From Terrimesophilobacter sp044508495 (GTDB taxonomy: Bacteria > Actinomycetota > Actinomycetes > Actinomycetales > Microbacteriaceae): a stretch of DNA of 18,873 bases. Below are positions 1-7,874 of this stretch, in pieces (the first letter of the stretch is position 1; each line of letters starts with the position of its first letter). Under the pieces are notes generated by a model. It saw nothing but the letters and a program-made list of their open reading frames with translations, made no database searches and had not been told where the DNA came from. The stretch spans positions 1 to 18,873 of the forward strand of contig JBIQHP010000038.1 of NCBI GenBank assembly GCA_044508495.1, written 5' to 3'. The translations under genes were made by a program, and so were the position numbers.

Positions 1-844
1 GCGGGTCGATGCCGCTCTGCCAGGTGCGGCGGAACCGGTCGTTGAGCTCGCTCGGGGAGCGGTAGCTCAGCAGGGCCATGCGGCGGGCCAGGGCGAGGCC
101 GGCATGGGGCCCCTCGCCGTCGGCGGCGTCGTAGTAGTCGCCGCCCCGGAAGCCCGGATCCATGCGGATGGCCTCGAGCTGGATGGAGTTGAGGGCGATC
201 TCGTCCGCGTCGCTCACCGCGGGAGCGGCGAGGATCGCGACGCGCTCGACGCGGTCGGGAAACCCGATCGCCCATTCGAGAGCCTGCATCCCCCCCATCG
301 AGCCGCCCACGACGGCGGCCCAGCGCCGGATGCCGAGGGCGTCGGAGAACGCGGCCTGCGTCGCGACCTGGTCGCGGATGGTGAGGTAGGGGAAGCGCGA
401 GCCCCACTCGTGACCGTCCGGAGCGAGACTCGAGGGGCCGGTCGTGCCCTGGCAGCCCCCGAGCATGTTGGGGGCGACGACGAACCAGCGATCGGTGTCG
501 ATGGCCTTCCCCGGCCCGACGACGCCGGACCACCAGCCGTTCGTCGGATGACCGCGCCCGGCGTCGCCCGTGACGTGGCTGTCGCCCGTGAGCGCGTGCA
601 GGACGAGCACGGCATTGGCCGAGTCCTCGTCGAGCGAGCCCCAGGTCTCGTAGGCGACCCGGACCGCGGGCAGCCTCTCGCCGGCTTCGAGCGCCTGGGC
701 GCCGAGCGAGACGAACCTCCGGTTGCCGGGCGGGTCGCCGTCGCGCCAGGCGCCCGTCGCGGGGGGCTTGCCCCGGAGCGCGCGGACGTTCGCCTCGGTG
801 ATGAATCCCGAGGGCGCCGAGTCCGCCGCCGTCTGCCAGTCCAT
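1..844 (-). CDS. metX: Homoserine O-acetyltransferase MetX (3' end outside window)
   Basis: An alpha/beta-hydrolase-fold enzyme that acylates homoserine from an acyl-CoA, the first committed step of methionine synthesis. About 281 residues are visible, from an ATG at 844 with a purine-rich GGGACAGGGAG ribosome-binding region just upstream; the frame is still open at base 1. Visible family motifs are LTGDSH (about 85-90), NMLGGCQGTTGPSS (about 126-139) and the nucleophile elbow GGSMGG (about 180-185, Ser182). The catalytic Asp and His of the triad would lie in the missing C-terminal part. The gene sits 104 bp downstream of metY on the same strand, the usual metY-metX pairing. MetX homologues can use acetyl-CoA or succinyl-CoA; acetyl is inferred here from pairing with an O-acetylhomoserine sulfhydrylase. 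Confidence 0.93.
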   Translation of the reverse strand, partial: MDWQTAADSAPSGFITEANVRALRGKPPATGAWRDGDPPGNRRFVSLGAQALEAGERLPAVRVAYETWGSLDEDSANAVLVLHALTGDSHVTGDAGRGHPTNGWWSGVVGPGKAIDTDRWFVVAPNMLGGCQGTTGPSSLAPDGHEWGSRFPYLTIRDQVATQAAFSDALGIRRWAAVVGGSMGGMQALEWAIGFPDRVERVAILAAPAVSDADEIALNSIQLEAIRMDPGFRGGDYYDAADGEGPHAGLALARRMALLSYRSPSELNDRFRRTWQSGIDP

Positions 845-892
845 GTCCCGCTCCCTGTCCCTTCCCATTGTCACCCGGGGCGGGAAGGGCCA

Positions 893-944
893 GGCGCAGT
901 GTTACGCCCGCCGGGCGGCGGCTCAGTGCTATGCCCGGCGGGCG
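893..944. repeat. Paired imperfect repeats forming a 12-bp GC stem between metY and metX
   Basis: Two 25-nt units (893-917 and 920-944) match at about 21 of 25 positions with a 27-bp period. Their cores, GCCCGCCGGGC (906-916) and GCCCGGCGGGC (933-943), are also exact reverse complements, so the RNA can fold a perfect 12-bp stem (905-916 with 933-944) around a 16-nt loop. The stem begins 5 bp after the metY stop codon. No T-tract follows on the minus strand, so a classic intrinsic terminator is not supported. A processing, partial termination or mRNA-stability role between metY and metX is possible. Confidence 0.55.
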
Positions 945-948
945 CGGT

Positions 949-2271
949 TCAGGCGGCGGCGCGCACGGTCGAGCGCGCTGACGCGAGTCCCGCCTCGAGG
1001 TCGGCCTTGATGTCGTCGATGTTCTCGAGGCCGACCGAGAGCCGCACGAGGCCGGGAGTGACCCCCGCCGTGAGCTGCTGCTCGGGCGTGAGCTGCGAGT
1101 GGGTCGTCGAGGCCGGGTGGATGATGAGGCTGCGCACGTCCCCGATGTTGGCGACGTGGCTGAACAGGCTCACGCCGTCCACGAGGGCGCGACCGGCATC
1201 CACCCCGCCCTTGAGCTCGAAGGAGAGCACGGCCCCCGCGCCGAGGGGTGCGTACCTGCGGCCGGTCTCGTACCACGGGCTCGAGGGGAGCCCGGCGTAG
1301 TAGACGGTGTCGACCTCGTCGAGGCCCTCGAGCCACTCGGCGACGGCCTGGGCGTTCTGCACGTGGCGCTCGATACGCAGGCTGAGCGTCTCGATGCCCT
1401 GGATGAGCTGCCAGGCGCTCGCCGGGGCGATCGCCGAGCCGAGGTCGCGCAGGAGCTGCACGCGGGCCTTGATGATGTAGGCGATCGCGTCGCCGAGCAC
1501 GGTCGTGTAGCTCGCCCCGTGGTAGGAGGGGTCGGGCTCGGTGAGCCCCGGGAATCTCTCGACGTTCTCGCTCCAGGCGAACCTCCCGCCGTCGACGATC
1601 ACGCCGGCCATGACGGTGCCGTGGCCGCCGAGGAACTTCGTGGCGGAGTGCACGACGATGTCGGCGCCGTGCTCGAGGGGCCGGATGAGGTAGGGGGTCG
1701 CGATCGTGTTGTCGACGATGAGCGGGACGCCGGCCTCGTGCGCCGTGTCGGAGACGAGGCGGATGTCGAGCACGTTGATCTTCGGGTTCCCGATGGTCTC
1801 CGCGAAGAAGGCCTTGGTGTTCGGGCGCACGGCACGGCGCCACTCCTCGGCGTCGTCCTGGTTCTCGACGAAGGTCGTCTCGACGCCGAGCTTGGCGAGC
1901 GTGTACTTGAAGAGGTTGTAGGTGCCTCCGTAGATCGAGGAGGAGGCGACGATGTGGTCGCCGGCCTGGGCGATGTTGAGGATCGAGAACGTCGTCGCCG
2001 ACTGCCCGGAGGAGAGCAGGAGCGCGGCCGTCCCGCCCTCGAGCGCCGCGACGCGCTGCTCGACGACGTCCTGCGTCGGGTTCTGGATGCGCGTGTAGAT
2101 GTTGCCGAACTCGGCGAGGGCGAACAGGTTCTTCGCGTGGTCCGCGCTGTTGAAGACGTAGGCCGTGGTCTGGTAGATCGGCGTCGCACGGGCATTGGTG
2201 ACCGGGTCGGGCTGAGCTCCCGAGTGGATCTGCCTGGTCTCGAACTTCCAGTTGGCTGCGGCGTCGGCCAT
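949..2271 (-). CDS. metY: O-acetylhomoserine sulfhydrylase MetY
   Basis: A PLP enzyme of the Cys/Met metabolism family that joins sulfide to O-acetylhomoserine to give homocysteine and acetate (direct sulfhydrylation), in the cytosol. At 440 residues it is normal for the family. Motifs: YTRIQNPT (about 59-66), SSGQSA (about 87-92), VDNT with the PLP-pyridine Asp (about 186-189), and the Schiff-base lysine in HSATKFLGGHG (Lys212). The ATG at 2271 is preceded by AGGGAG at good spacing. metX lies downstream and an acyltransferase gene 54 bp upstream on the same strand, leaving no room for a SAM riboswitch directly before the gene. A cystathionine gamma-synthase is the alternative, but the length and the long insertion after the lysine motif favour MetY. 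Confidence 0.95.
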   Translation of the reverse strand: MADAAANWKFETRQIHSGAQPDPVTNARATPIYQTTAYVFNSADHAKNLFALAEFGNIYTRIQNPTQDVVEQRVAALEGGTAALLLSSGQSATTFSILNIAQAGDHIVASSSIYGGTYNLFKYTLAKLGVETTFVENQDDAEEWRRAVRPNTKAFFAETIGNPKINVLDIRLVSDTAHEAGVPLIVDNTIATPYLIRPLEHGADIVVHSATKFLGGHGTVMAGVIVDGGRFAWSENVERFPGLTEPDPSYHGASYTTVLGDAIAYIIKARVQLLRDLGSAIAPASAWQLIQGIETLSLRIERHVQNAQAVAEWLEGLDEVDTVYYAGLPSSPWYETGRRYAPLGAGAVLSFELKGGVDAGRALVDGVSLFSHVANIGDVRSLIIHPASTTHSQLTPEQQLTAGVTPGLVRLSVGLENIDDIKADLEAGLASARSTVRAAA

Positions 2272-2325
2272 GGTGCTGCTCCCTTGGATCGTGGTGCGTG
2301 GCGAGGTTCGCCCGATCGAATGAGA

Positions 2326-3441
2326 CTAGGCACCGGCGCGGGCCCGGGCAACGTCGTCCGCAACACGGGGTAACGAACCCGGTTCCGCGGGCGCGTCGAC
2401 GAAGAGCCAGTCCGCCCTCGGCTCGACGAGCGGCCGGAAGACCCGGCGGACGGGCCGGCTCGCGAGCACGATCGAGACGGCCGCGCTCGCGACGATCATG
2501 AGCACGAGCCAGGATGCCGAGGCGTGCTCTCCGCGCAGGAGGCCGCTCTCCCGGAGCGGGTAGAGCACGAAGCTGTGGAGCAGGTAGACGTACATGGTCG
2601 CCTGGCCGAGCTCGGTCATCCAGCCGGCCCTCCGGGGGACGAGGCTCAGGAACGCCGCGCACAGGAGGACCGCGACGAGGATGAGCCCGAACCGGATGGC
2701 CCCGGCCCACCACGACTCGAGGCCGAGGCCCGAGTAGGAGTCGTCGTAGAAGAACCAGTACCGCAGGTCGATGTCGCGCCAGGTCTGGATGAACGTCCCG
2801 ACGACCCACAGCCACCCGGAGAACACGGCGAGGGCGCCGAGCCGCACCCACCAGGCGGCGGCGCCGAGGCTCTGCCAGCGCGCGACGACGTGCCACCGAC
2901 GCGCCTTCCAGCCGAGGATGAAGAACGGCATGATCCCGATGGCCCTCGAGAGCGCGAAGGTGCTCCCGACGTTGTCGAGGTAGCCGACCCCGACCGAGAG
3001 CAGGACCGAGAGGAGCAGCGGCCAGCGGACGAGCGCGAGGTAGGGCAGGACGAGCCGGAAGATCGCGAGGGCGAGCAGGAACCACAGCGTCCAGCTCGGC
3101 TTGGAGGGGTTGAACCCGCCCGAGCCCTCGACGAGGAACTGCACGAGCGACCAGATCGCCTCCATGACGAGGTAGGGGATCACGAGATGGGTGAGAACCT
3201 TCTTCATGCCCCGCCTGGTCAGGGGCTCGGCCGAGGAGAAGTAGCCGCTGATGATCGCGAAGGCCGGCATGTGGAAGGCGTAGATGAACAGGTAGACCGT
3301 GAGCGCGTTGTTCGAGTCCGCCGTGAGCCGCTGGATGCCGTGGCCGACGACCACGAGCGTCACGGCGAGGAAGCGCGCGTTGTCCCACAGCGGGATACGG
3401 CGGGCTCGCCTCCCCGGAGGCGCTGCAGCGATCGCGGTCAC
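2326..3441 (-). CDS. Membrane acyltransferase, acyltransferase-3 / fucose-4-O-acetylase-like
   Basis: A 371-residue polytopic membrane protein of the acyltransferase-3 family, which moves acyl (often acetyl) groups onto extracellular sugars or lipids. Near the N-terminus it has LWDNARFLAVTLVVVGHG (about 18-35), with the family's conserved His at 34 in the first helix, and a second motif FHMPAFAIISGYF (about 56-68) with His57. Around ten hydrophobic segments follow, and the C-terminal tail is charged. The start is a GTG at 3441, with AAGGA a few bases upstream. The TAG stop leads directly into the metY upstream region, so co-transcription with metY is possible. The gene is divergent from the dehydrogenase at 3513. 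The true acceptor cannot be deduced; a cell-wall or exopolysaccharide acceptor is only a guess from the family. Confidence 0.85.
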   Translation of the reverse strand: MTAIAAAPPGRRARRIPLWDNARFLAVTLVVVGHGIQRLTADSNNALTVYLFIYAFHMPAFAIISGYFSSAEPLTRRGMKKVLTHLVIPYLVMEAIWSLVQFLVEGSGGFNPSKPSWTLWFLLALAIFRLVLPYLALVRWPLLLSVLLSVGVGYLDNVGSTFALSRAIGIMPFFILGWKARRWHVVARWQSLGAAAWWVRLGALAVFSGWLWVVGTFIQTWRDIDLRYWFFYDDSYSGLGLESWWAGAIRFGLILVAVLLCAAFLSLVPRRAGWMTELGQATMYVYLLHSFVLYPLRESGLLRGEHASASWLVLMIVASAAVSIVLASRPVRRVFRPLVEPRADWLFVDAPAEPGSLPRVADDVARARAGA

Positions 3442-3512
3442 CCGGTCCTTGGTAGCACGCCGAGACCGGCGTCGGCTGGCAGACTGGTGGGAGGACGTCG
3501 GGAGGGCAGGGC

Positions 3513-4289
3513 ATGGCGGTACGGCGGGCAGTGGTCACCGGAGCGAGCTCGGGGATCGGCGCGGCGACGGTGCGGCTCCTCCGCTCGCACGGCTGGGAGG
3601 TCGTCGGGGTGGCCCGGCGCACCGACCGGCTGGAGGCGCTCGCCGCCGAGACCGGGGCATCCGTCGTCACGGCCGACCTCACCGACCAGGCCCAGGTGGA
3701 CGCCCTGCGCGCCCGTCTCGCGGATGCCGGGCCGATCCACGCACTCGTCAACAACGCGGGCGGGGCCTTCGGCATGGCCTCGGTCGAGGAGAGCGACCCC
3801 GAGGACTGGCGGCGCATGTTCGACGTCAACGTCATCGCGGTCCAGCGCGTGACGGCGGCGCTCCTGCCGCTCCTGCGCGAGGGCGCCAGGGCGACCGGTC
3901 ACGCCGACCTCCTCATGCTCGGCTCGATCGCCGGCCAGACGCCCTACGAGGGCGGCGGCGGGTACAACGGCTCGAAGTTCGCGCTGCACGCCATGGCCGG
4001 GGTGCTGCGGCTCGAGCTCGTCGGTGAGCCGATCCGGGTCATCGAGATCGCGCCCGGGATGGTCAGGACGGACGAGTTCTCGCTCAAGCGGTTCGGCGGG
4101 GACCGGGAGCGCGCCGACGCGGTCTACGCGGGCGTCGAGAACCCGCTCACGGCCGAGGACGTCGCCGAGGTCGTCGTGCTCGCCCTCGAGCTGCCCGGCC
4201 ACGTCAACCTCGACCTCGTGACGGTCAAGCCCGTCGCGCAGGCGGCGCCGCACAAGGTCGCGCGGACCCCGCTCAGGCCGAAGGGCTGA
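3513..4289 (+). CDS. Short-chain dehydrogenase/reductase (classical SDR, YdfG-like)
   Basis: A 258-residue Rossmann-fold NAD(P)-dependent oxidoreductase. The cofactor motif TGASSGIG is at 9-16, NNAG at 80-83, and the catalytic residues are Asn106, Ser138, Tyr151 and Lys155 (YNGSK). RR after the third strand (VARRTDR, about 33-39) suggests NADP(H) preference. The C-terminal pattern NLDLVTVKPVAQ resembles the YdfG / 3-hydroxy-acid (serine) dehydrogenase branch, but the substrate cannot be named from sequence. ATG 3513 is preceded by GGGAGGG. It stands divergent from the acyltransferase across a 71-bp gap. Its 3' end overlaps the convergent amidohydrolase gene by 17 bp. Confidence 0.92.
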   Translation: MAVRRAVVTGASSGIGAATVRLLRSHGWEVVGVARRTDRLEALAAETGASVVTADLTDQAQVDALRARLADAGPIHALVNNAGGAFGMASVEESDPEDWRRMFDVNVIAVQRVTAALLPLLREGARATGHADLLMLGSIAGQTPYEGGGGYNGSKFALHAMAGVLRLELVGEPIRVIEIAPGMVRTDEFSLKRFGGDRERADAVYAGVENPLTAEDVAEVVVLALELPGHVNLDLVTVKPVAQAAPHKVARTPLRPKG

Positions 4290-5499
4290 GCCGGGCGAAG
4301 GCGAGCGCGGCGAGGTAGGCGGCGGCATCCGGGAGCACGGCGTCGTCGAAGACCACGAGGTTCGAGTGGTTGTTCGGCGCCGTCTTCGGGTCGACTCCCG
4401 GAGGGCACGCGCCGACGAAGACGAAGGCGCCGGGCACCGCTCGCAGCACCGAGGCGAAGTCCTCCGCGCCGCCGATGGGGCTCTCGAGGATGCCGAAGCG
4501 CTCCTCGCCGAACATCTCGGCCGCGACCCGCCCGGCGAGCTCGACGTGCTCCGGGTCGTTCTGCAGCGGCACCGTGATGGTCCGGAACTCGATGTCGGCG
4601 GTGAGCCCGTAGGCGCCGGCGATGCCGTTCACGAGCTCGGCGCCGTACTTCTCGATGCTCGCGAGGTTCTCCGGGGAGAAGGTGCGCAGCGTCGCGCCGA
4701 AGGATGCCGTGCTCGGGATGACGTTGTTCGTGCCGCGCTCGCCGCCGGCGAGCCAGCCCACCGTGACCACGACCGGGTCGAAGGCGCTGAACCGGCGGGT
4801 CACCATGGTCTGGAGTCCGGACACGATCTCGGCGAGCGCCTGGTTCGGGTCGCGGGCGAGGTGGGGCGCGGAGCCGTGGCCGCCGGCGCCCCGCACGGTG
4901 ACGTTCAGCTCCGCAGCGGCGGCCATGAGGGTGCCCGGCCGCGTCACGAAGCGGCCGAACGGCTCGGAGCTCGTCACGTGGAGGGCGTAGGCGCCGACGA
5001 GCTTCCCCTTCGCGCGCTCGAGCAGCCCCTGCTCGAGCATGAAGTCCGCGCCGCGGTACCCCTCCTCTCCCGGCTGCAGCATGAAGAGGATCTCGCCGGC
5101 GAGCTCGTCCCGGTGGGTCGCGAGCAGGTGGATCGCGCCGACCGCGATCGCGGCGTGCAGGTCGTGGCCGCAGGCGTGCATCCGGCCCGGCACCTCCGAG
5201 GCGAAGTCGAGCCCGGTGTCCTCCTGCAGCGCGAGCGCGTCGAGGTCGGCGCGCAGCAGCACGGTCGGGCCGGGCTCGCCGCCGGTGATGCGCACGACGG
5301 CCGAGGTCATCGAGCCGCCCGTCGTCTCCTCGTCGCGGCGATCGATCTCGAGGGGCAGCTCCGAGATCGACGCCATGACCCGGTCGAGCGTCTCCGGCGT
5401 GCTCAGGCCGAGCTCCGGCCGGCGGTGGATGTCGCGCCGAACGTCCTGCAGGGGACCGAGATAGTTCGCCGCCTCGGTGGCGAGATCCTCGAGGTTCAC
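4273..5499 (-). CDS. M20 family amidohydrolase (M20D, hippurate / IAA-amino-acid hydrolase type)
   Basis: A 408-residue two-metal amidohydrolase that splits N-acyl amino acids. RRDIHRRPELG (about 21-31) opens the catalytic domain. ACGHD (about 109-113) carries the M20D Cys and His metal ligands. QPGEEG (about 142-147) holds the catalytic and metal Glu pair, GGHGSAPH marks the lid domain, and GGAEDF plus NNHSN lie near the C-terminus. The start is a GTG at 5499. The ribosome-binding sequence before it is weak (GGGTCGG), and only 16 bases remain before an assembly gap, so a start further upstream cannot be excluded. It lies on the same strand as the MFS exporter across the gap. The substrate could be an acylated amino acid, hippurate or a peptide-like conjugate; the sequence does not decide. 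Confidence 0.9.
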   Translation of the reverse strand: MNLEDLATEAANYLGPLQDVRRDIHRRPELGLSTPETLDRVMASISELPLEIDRRDEETTGGSMTSAVVRITGGEPGPTVLLRADLDALALQEDTGLDFASEVPGRMHACGHDLHAAIAVGAIHLLATHRDELAGEILFMLQPGEEGYRGADFMLEQGLLERAKGKLVGAYALHVTSSEPFGRFVTRPGTLMAAAAELNVTVRGAGGHGSAPHLARDPNQALAEIVSGLQTMVTRRFSAFDPVVVTVGWLAGGERGTNNVIPSTASFGATLRTFSPENLASIEKYGAELVNGIAGAYGLTADIEFRTITVPLQNDPEHVELAGRVAAEMFGEERFGILESPIGGAEDFASVLRAVPGAFVFVGACPPGVDPKTAPNNHSNLVVFDDAVLPDAAAYLAALAFARLSPSA

Positions 5500-5515
5500 G
5501 CCGCCGACCCTGCCG

Positions 5516-5615
5516 NNNNNNNNNNNNNNNNNNNNNNNNNNNNNNNNNNNNNNNNNNNNNNNNNNNNNNNNNNNNNNNNNNNNNNNNNNNNNNNNNNNNN
5601 NNNNNNNNNNNNNNN
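5516..5615. other. Assembly gap 1 (100 N)
   Basis: Exactly 100 N, a standard placeholder for unknown length. It removes the C-terminus and stop of the MFS exporter and possibly upstream sequence of the amidohydrolase gene. The right edge lies in a 12-bp tandem repeat (GAGCC[G/C]GCCCAG read on the minus strand) coding for repeated Glu-Pro-Ala-Gln units, which may have broken the assembly. Confidence 0.98.
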
Positions 5616-7103
5616 CTGGGCCGGCTCAGGCTGGGCCGGCTCGGGCTCGGCCGGCGTGTCGGCATCCGCGAAGGCGAGCTTCGGGACGAAGAAGAGCAGC
5701 ACGGCGGCCAGGAGCGCCCCGCCGCCGCAGATGCCCCAGACCAGGTGGTAGCCGAAGAGGCTTCCCGCGGTCGAGCCTGCGATCTGCACGGCGCCGATCG
5801 CGAGCACGATCGCGAAGACCGAGGAGGCGAACGATCCGCCGATCGTCTTCGTCGTGTTGGTGAGGGCGGAGGCGATGCCGGTCTGCCCGCGAGGTGCTGC
5901 CGCGGCGGCCGCGGCGGGCATGGCGCCGACGAGGGCGCCGCTGCCGAGCCCGGCGACGACCATGTTCATGAAGACCTGCCAGGTCTCGAGGTGGAACGGG
6001 ATGAACAGGAGGTAGCCGAGGGCGACGAGGAAGGCCGCGACGATGAGCGCGAAGCGCGGCGTCCTCCAGCGCGAGACGAGCGGGAACAGCAGCGCGCCGA
6101 CGATCATCGAGATCAGGTACAGGCCGATGAGGATCGAGATCGTGCCCGAGGCGAGTCCCAGGCCGTAGCCGAGCGCCTCCTTGTCGGTGCCCGCATAGGT
6201 CGCGAGGGGCGCTTGGGCGCCGAGCAGGCTGATGCCGATGAGGAAGGCGGTGAGCTGCACCGGCCACATGTTCGCCTGCCGGAAGACCCGGATGTCGATC
6301 GCCGGGTCCTTCTGCCTCAGCTCGAAGGCGACGAAGGGCCAGAAGGCGAGGATGCCGGCCGCGATGAGCGCCCACGGCCACCAGGCGTCGTCGTTGAACT
6401 TGAGGAAGGTCAGCCCGGAGGTGATGAGCAGGAGCGCGATCGTGAGGATCGAGAACCCGATCCAGTCGAGGCTGCGACCGGGGAGCGGCTCCGACTCCGG
6501 CACCCCGAACAGGATGACGAAGAAGACGAGCGTGACGGCGATCGCGGGGACCATGAGGGTCGGGACGACCGACTGCTGAAGGGCATCCGCGCCGCCGAAG
6601 GCGTCGAACACCGCCGAGCTTCCGAGGGCGCCAGCGATCGCGCCGGCCTCGAGCCCGACGATGAGGAGGCCGGCGGCCTTGCGGGTCGCCGAGGCGGCCC
6701 GGCCGCTGCGCCGGCCCTTGTCGAAGATGAGGGCGATCTCGAGGGGCAGCCAGACGACGTAGAAGGCCTGGAGGGTCCAGGCGACGAGGAAGCTCGTGAA
6801 GTCGCCGGCAAAGGCGAGCCACCAGGTGGCTCCCGCGGTGAGCAGGGTCGAGACGAGCAGGATCCTCTTGTGGCCGTACATGTCGCCGAGCTTGGCGAGC
6901 ACGGGCACGACGAGGGCGGAGAGCAGGAGCTGGGCGCCCTCGAAGATGTTGAAGTCGGCGTCCCTGATGCCGAGGTAGTCGACGAGATCGGGGATGAGGG
7001 GGACGTAGAACCCCTGGAGTATTCCGCTGACGAACTCGACGAAGAACAGGAACCCGATGAGGCTTGCCGTCACCGCACCGGCGCGGCCGCGAAGAAGAGA
7101 CAT
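5616..7103 (-). CDS. MFS exporter, DHA2 (14-helix drug/H+ antiporter) type, C-terminus lost in gap
   Basis: A multidrug-efflux-like major facilitator protein with 496 residues before the gap. The family motif A is seen as GDMYGHKR (about 73-80) between helices 2 and 3. There are about fourteen hydrophobic segments and a central loop with RQKDPAIDIRVF, typical of the DHA2 branch. The last visible residues form a Pro/Glu/Ala/Gln-rich cytosolic tail with a tandem EPAQPEPAQ, after which sequence is missing. The start ATG at 7103 has no ribosome-binding sequence; TAGTGT lies exactly 6 nt upstream, predicting a leaderless transcript. It is divergent from ung across 40 bp. The substrate is unknown. 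Confidence 0.88.
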
Positions 7104-7115
7104 GAACGCACACTA
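7104..7115 (-). promoter_or_regulatory. Predicted -10 element TAGTGT of the MFS gene (leaderless)
   Basis: On the minus strand TAGTGT (7115-7110) fits TANNNT and is followed by 6 nt and then ATG at 7103, so a start site on the A of ATG is predicted. No Shine-Dalgarno sequence lies near the ATG. No clear -35 is seen. Confidence 0.55.
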
Positions 7116-7131
7116 GCGCCTCGTGCGGCCG

Positions 7132-7143
7132 TAGTCTGCTGTC
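7132..7143 (+). promoter_or_regulatory. ung: Predicted -10 element TAGTCT of ung (leaderless)
   Basis: TAGTCT at 7132-7137, then 6 nt, then ATG at 7144. No purine-rich ribosome-binding sequence is present between the diverging genes. The -35 position would fall on the -10 of the divergent MFS promoter, so the two promoters share about 30 bp of DNA. Confidence 0.55.
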
Positions 7144-7848
7144 ATGGCCGCACCCAAGCCGCTCTCCGAGCTCGTCGACCCCGGATGGGCGTCCGCGCTC
7201 GAGCCGGTCGCCGCCCGGGTCGCCGCGATGGGCGACTTCCTGCGCGCCGAGGTCGCCGCGGGCCGGGGCTATCTCCCGGCCGGCGCCCACGTGCTCCGGG
7301 CCTTCACCTACCCGCTCGCCGAGGTGCGGGTGCTCATCGTGGGGCAGGACCCGTACCCGACCCCCGGGCATCCGATCGGGCTCTCCTTCGCCGTCGAGCG
7401 GAGCGTGCGGCCCCTCCCGCGCAGCCTCCAGAACATCTACCGCGAGCTGCAGGAGGATCTGGGCATCGCGCCGGCGCGACACGGCGACCTCACGGGGTGG
7501 GCGGAGCACGGCGTCATGCTGCTCAACAGGGTGCTCACGGTGCGACCCGGTGCCTCGGGCTCCCACCGGGGCAAGGGCTGGGAGGAGGTGACCGAGTGCG
7601 CCATCCGGGCGCTCGTCGCCCGCGGCGGCCCGCTCGTCGCGATCCTCTGGGGGAGGGATGCGGCCTCGCTCGAGCCCATGCTCGGGACGACGCCCGTCGT
7701 GAAGTCGGCGCATCCGAGCCCGCTCTCGGCGAGCGGCGGCTTCTTCGGGTCGCGGCCGTTCAGCAGGGCGAACGCCCTCCTCGCCGAGCAGGGCGCCGGA
7801 CCCGTCGACTGGACGCTGCCGGCGGAAGAGACGCGGTCGGAGGGGTAG
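7144..7848 (+). CDS. ung: Uracil-DNA glycosylase, family 1
   Basis: Removes uracil from DNA to begin base-excision repair. The protein has 234 residues, normal for bacterial Ung. Motif 1 GQDPYP is at 67-72 with the catalytic water-activating Asp69. The uracil-stacking Phe lies in GLSF (about 79-82), and LLNRVLTV (about 126-133) carries the uracil-binding Asn128. The C-terminal motif HPSPLSAS (about 190-197) has catalytic His190 and the minor-groove wedge Leu194. One deviation: the residue after SAS is Gly198, where the family usually has Arg (human UNG Arg276). The start is supported by a leaderless -10 spacing. It is divergent from an exporter gene and upstream of an ABC pair; no functional link is evident. 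Confidence 0.95.
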   Translation: MAAPKPLSELVDPGWASALEPVAARVAAMGDFLRAEVAAGRGYLPAGAHVLRAFTYPLAEVRVLIVGQDPYPTPGHPIGLSFAVERSVRPLPRSLQNIYRELQEDLGIAPARHGDLTGWAEHGVMLLNRVLTVRPGASGSHRGKGWEEVTECAIRALVARGGPLVAILWGRDAASLEPMLGTTPVVKSAHPSPLSASGGFFGSRPFSRANALLAEQGAGPVDWTLPAEETRSEG

Positions 7849-7868
7849 CGCGATGCCCGGCCATCTGC

Positions 7869-7874
7869 TTTACT
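7869..7874 (+). promoter_or_regulatory. Predicted -10 element TTTACT of the ABC operon (leaderless)
   Basis: TTTACT lies exactly 6 nt before ATG 7881, the spacing seen at the other predicted leaderless starts in this window. There is no ribosome-binding sequence before the ATG. The hexamer deviates from TANNNT at position 2, so it is weaker than the others; no -35 was found. Confidence 0.4.

Noticed and set aside
2272..2325. Possible SAM riboswitch before metY
   Set aside because: Only 54 bp separate metY from the upstream gene, too short for any known SAM aptamer plus expression platform, and no aptamer core is seen.
929..3835. A very long open frame on the minus strand spanning metY and the acyltransferase
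   Set aside because: It is an Arg/Pro/Ala-rich shadow frame produced by high GC at third positions. It covers two clearly recognised genes in other frames.
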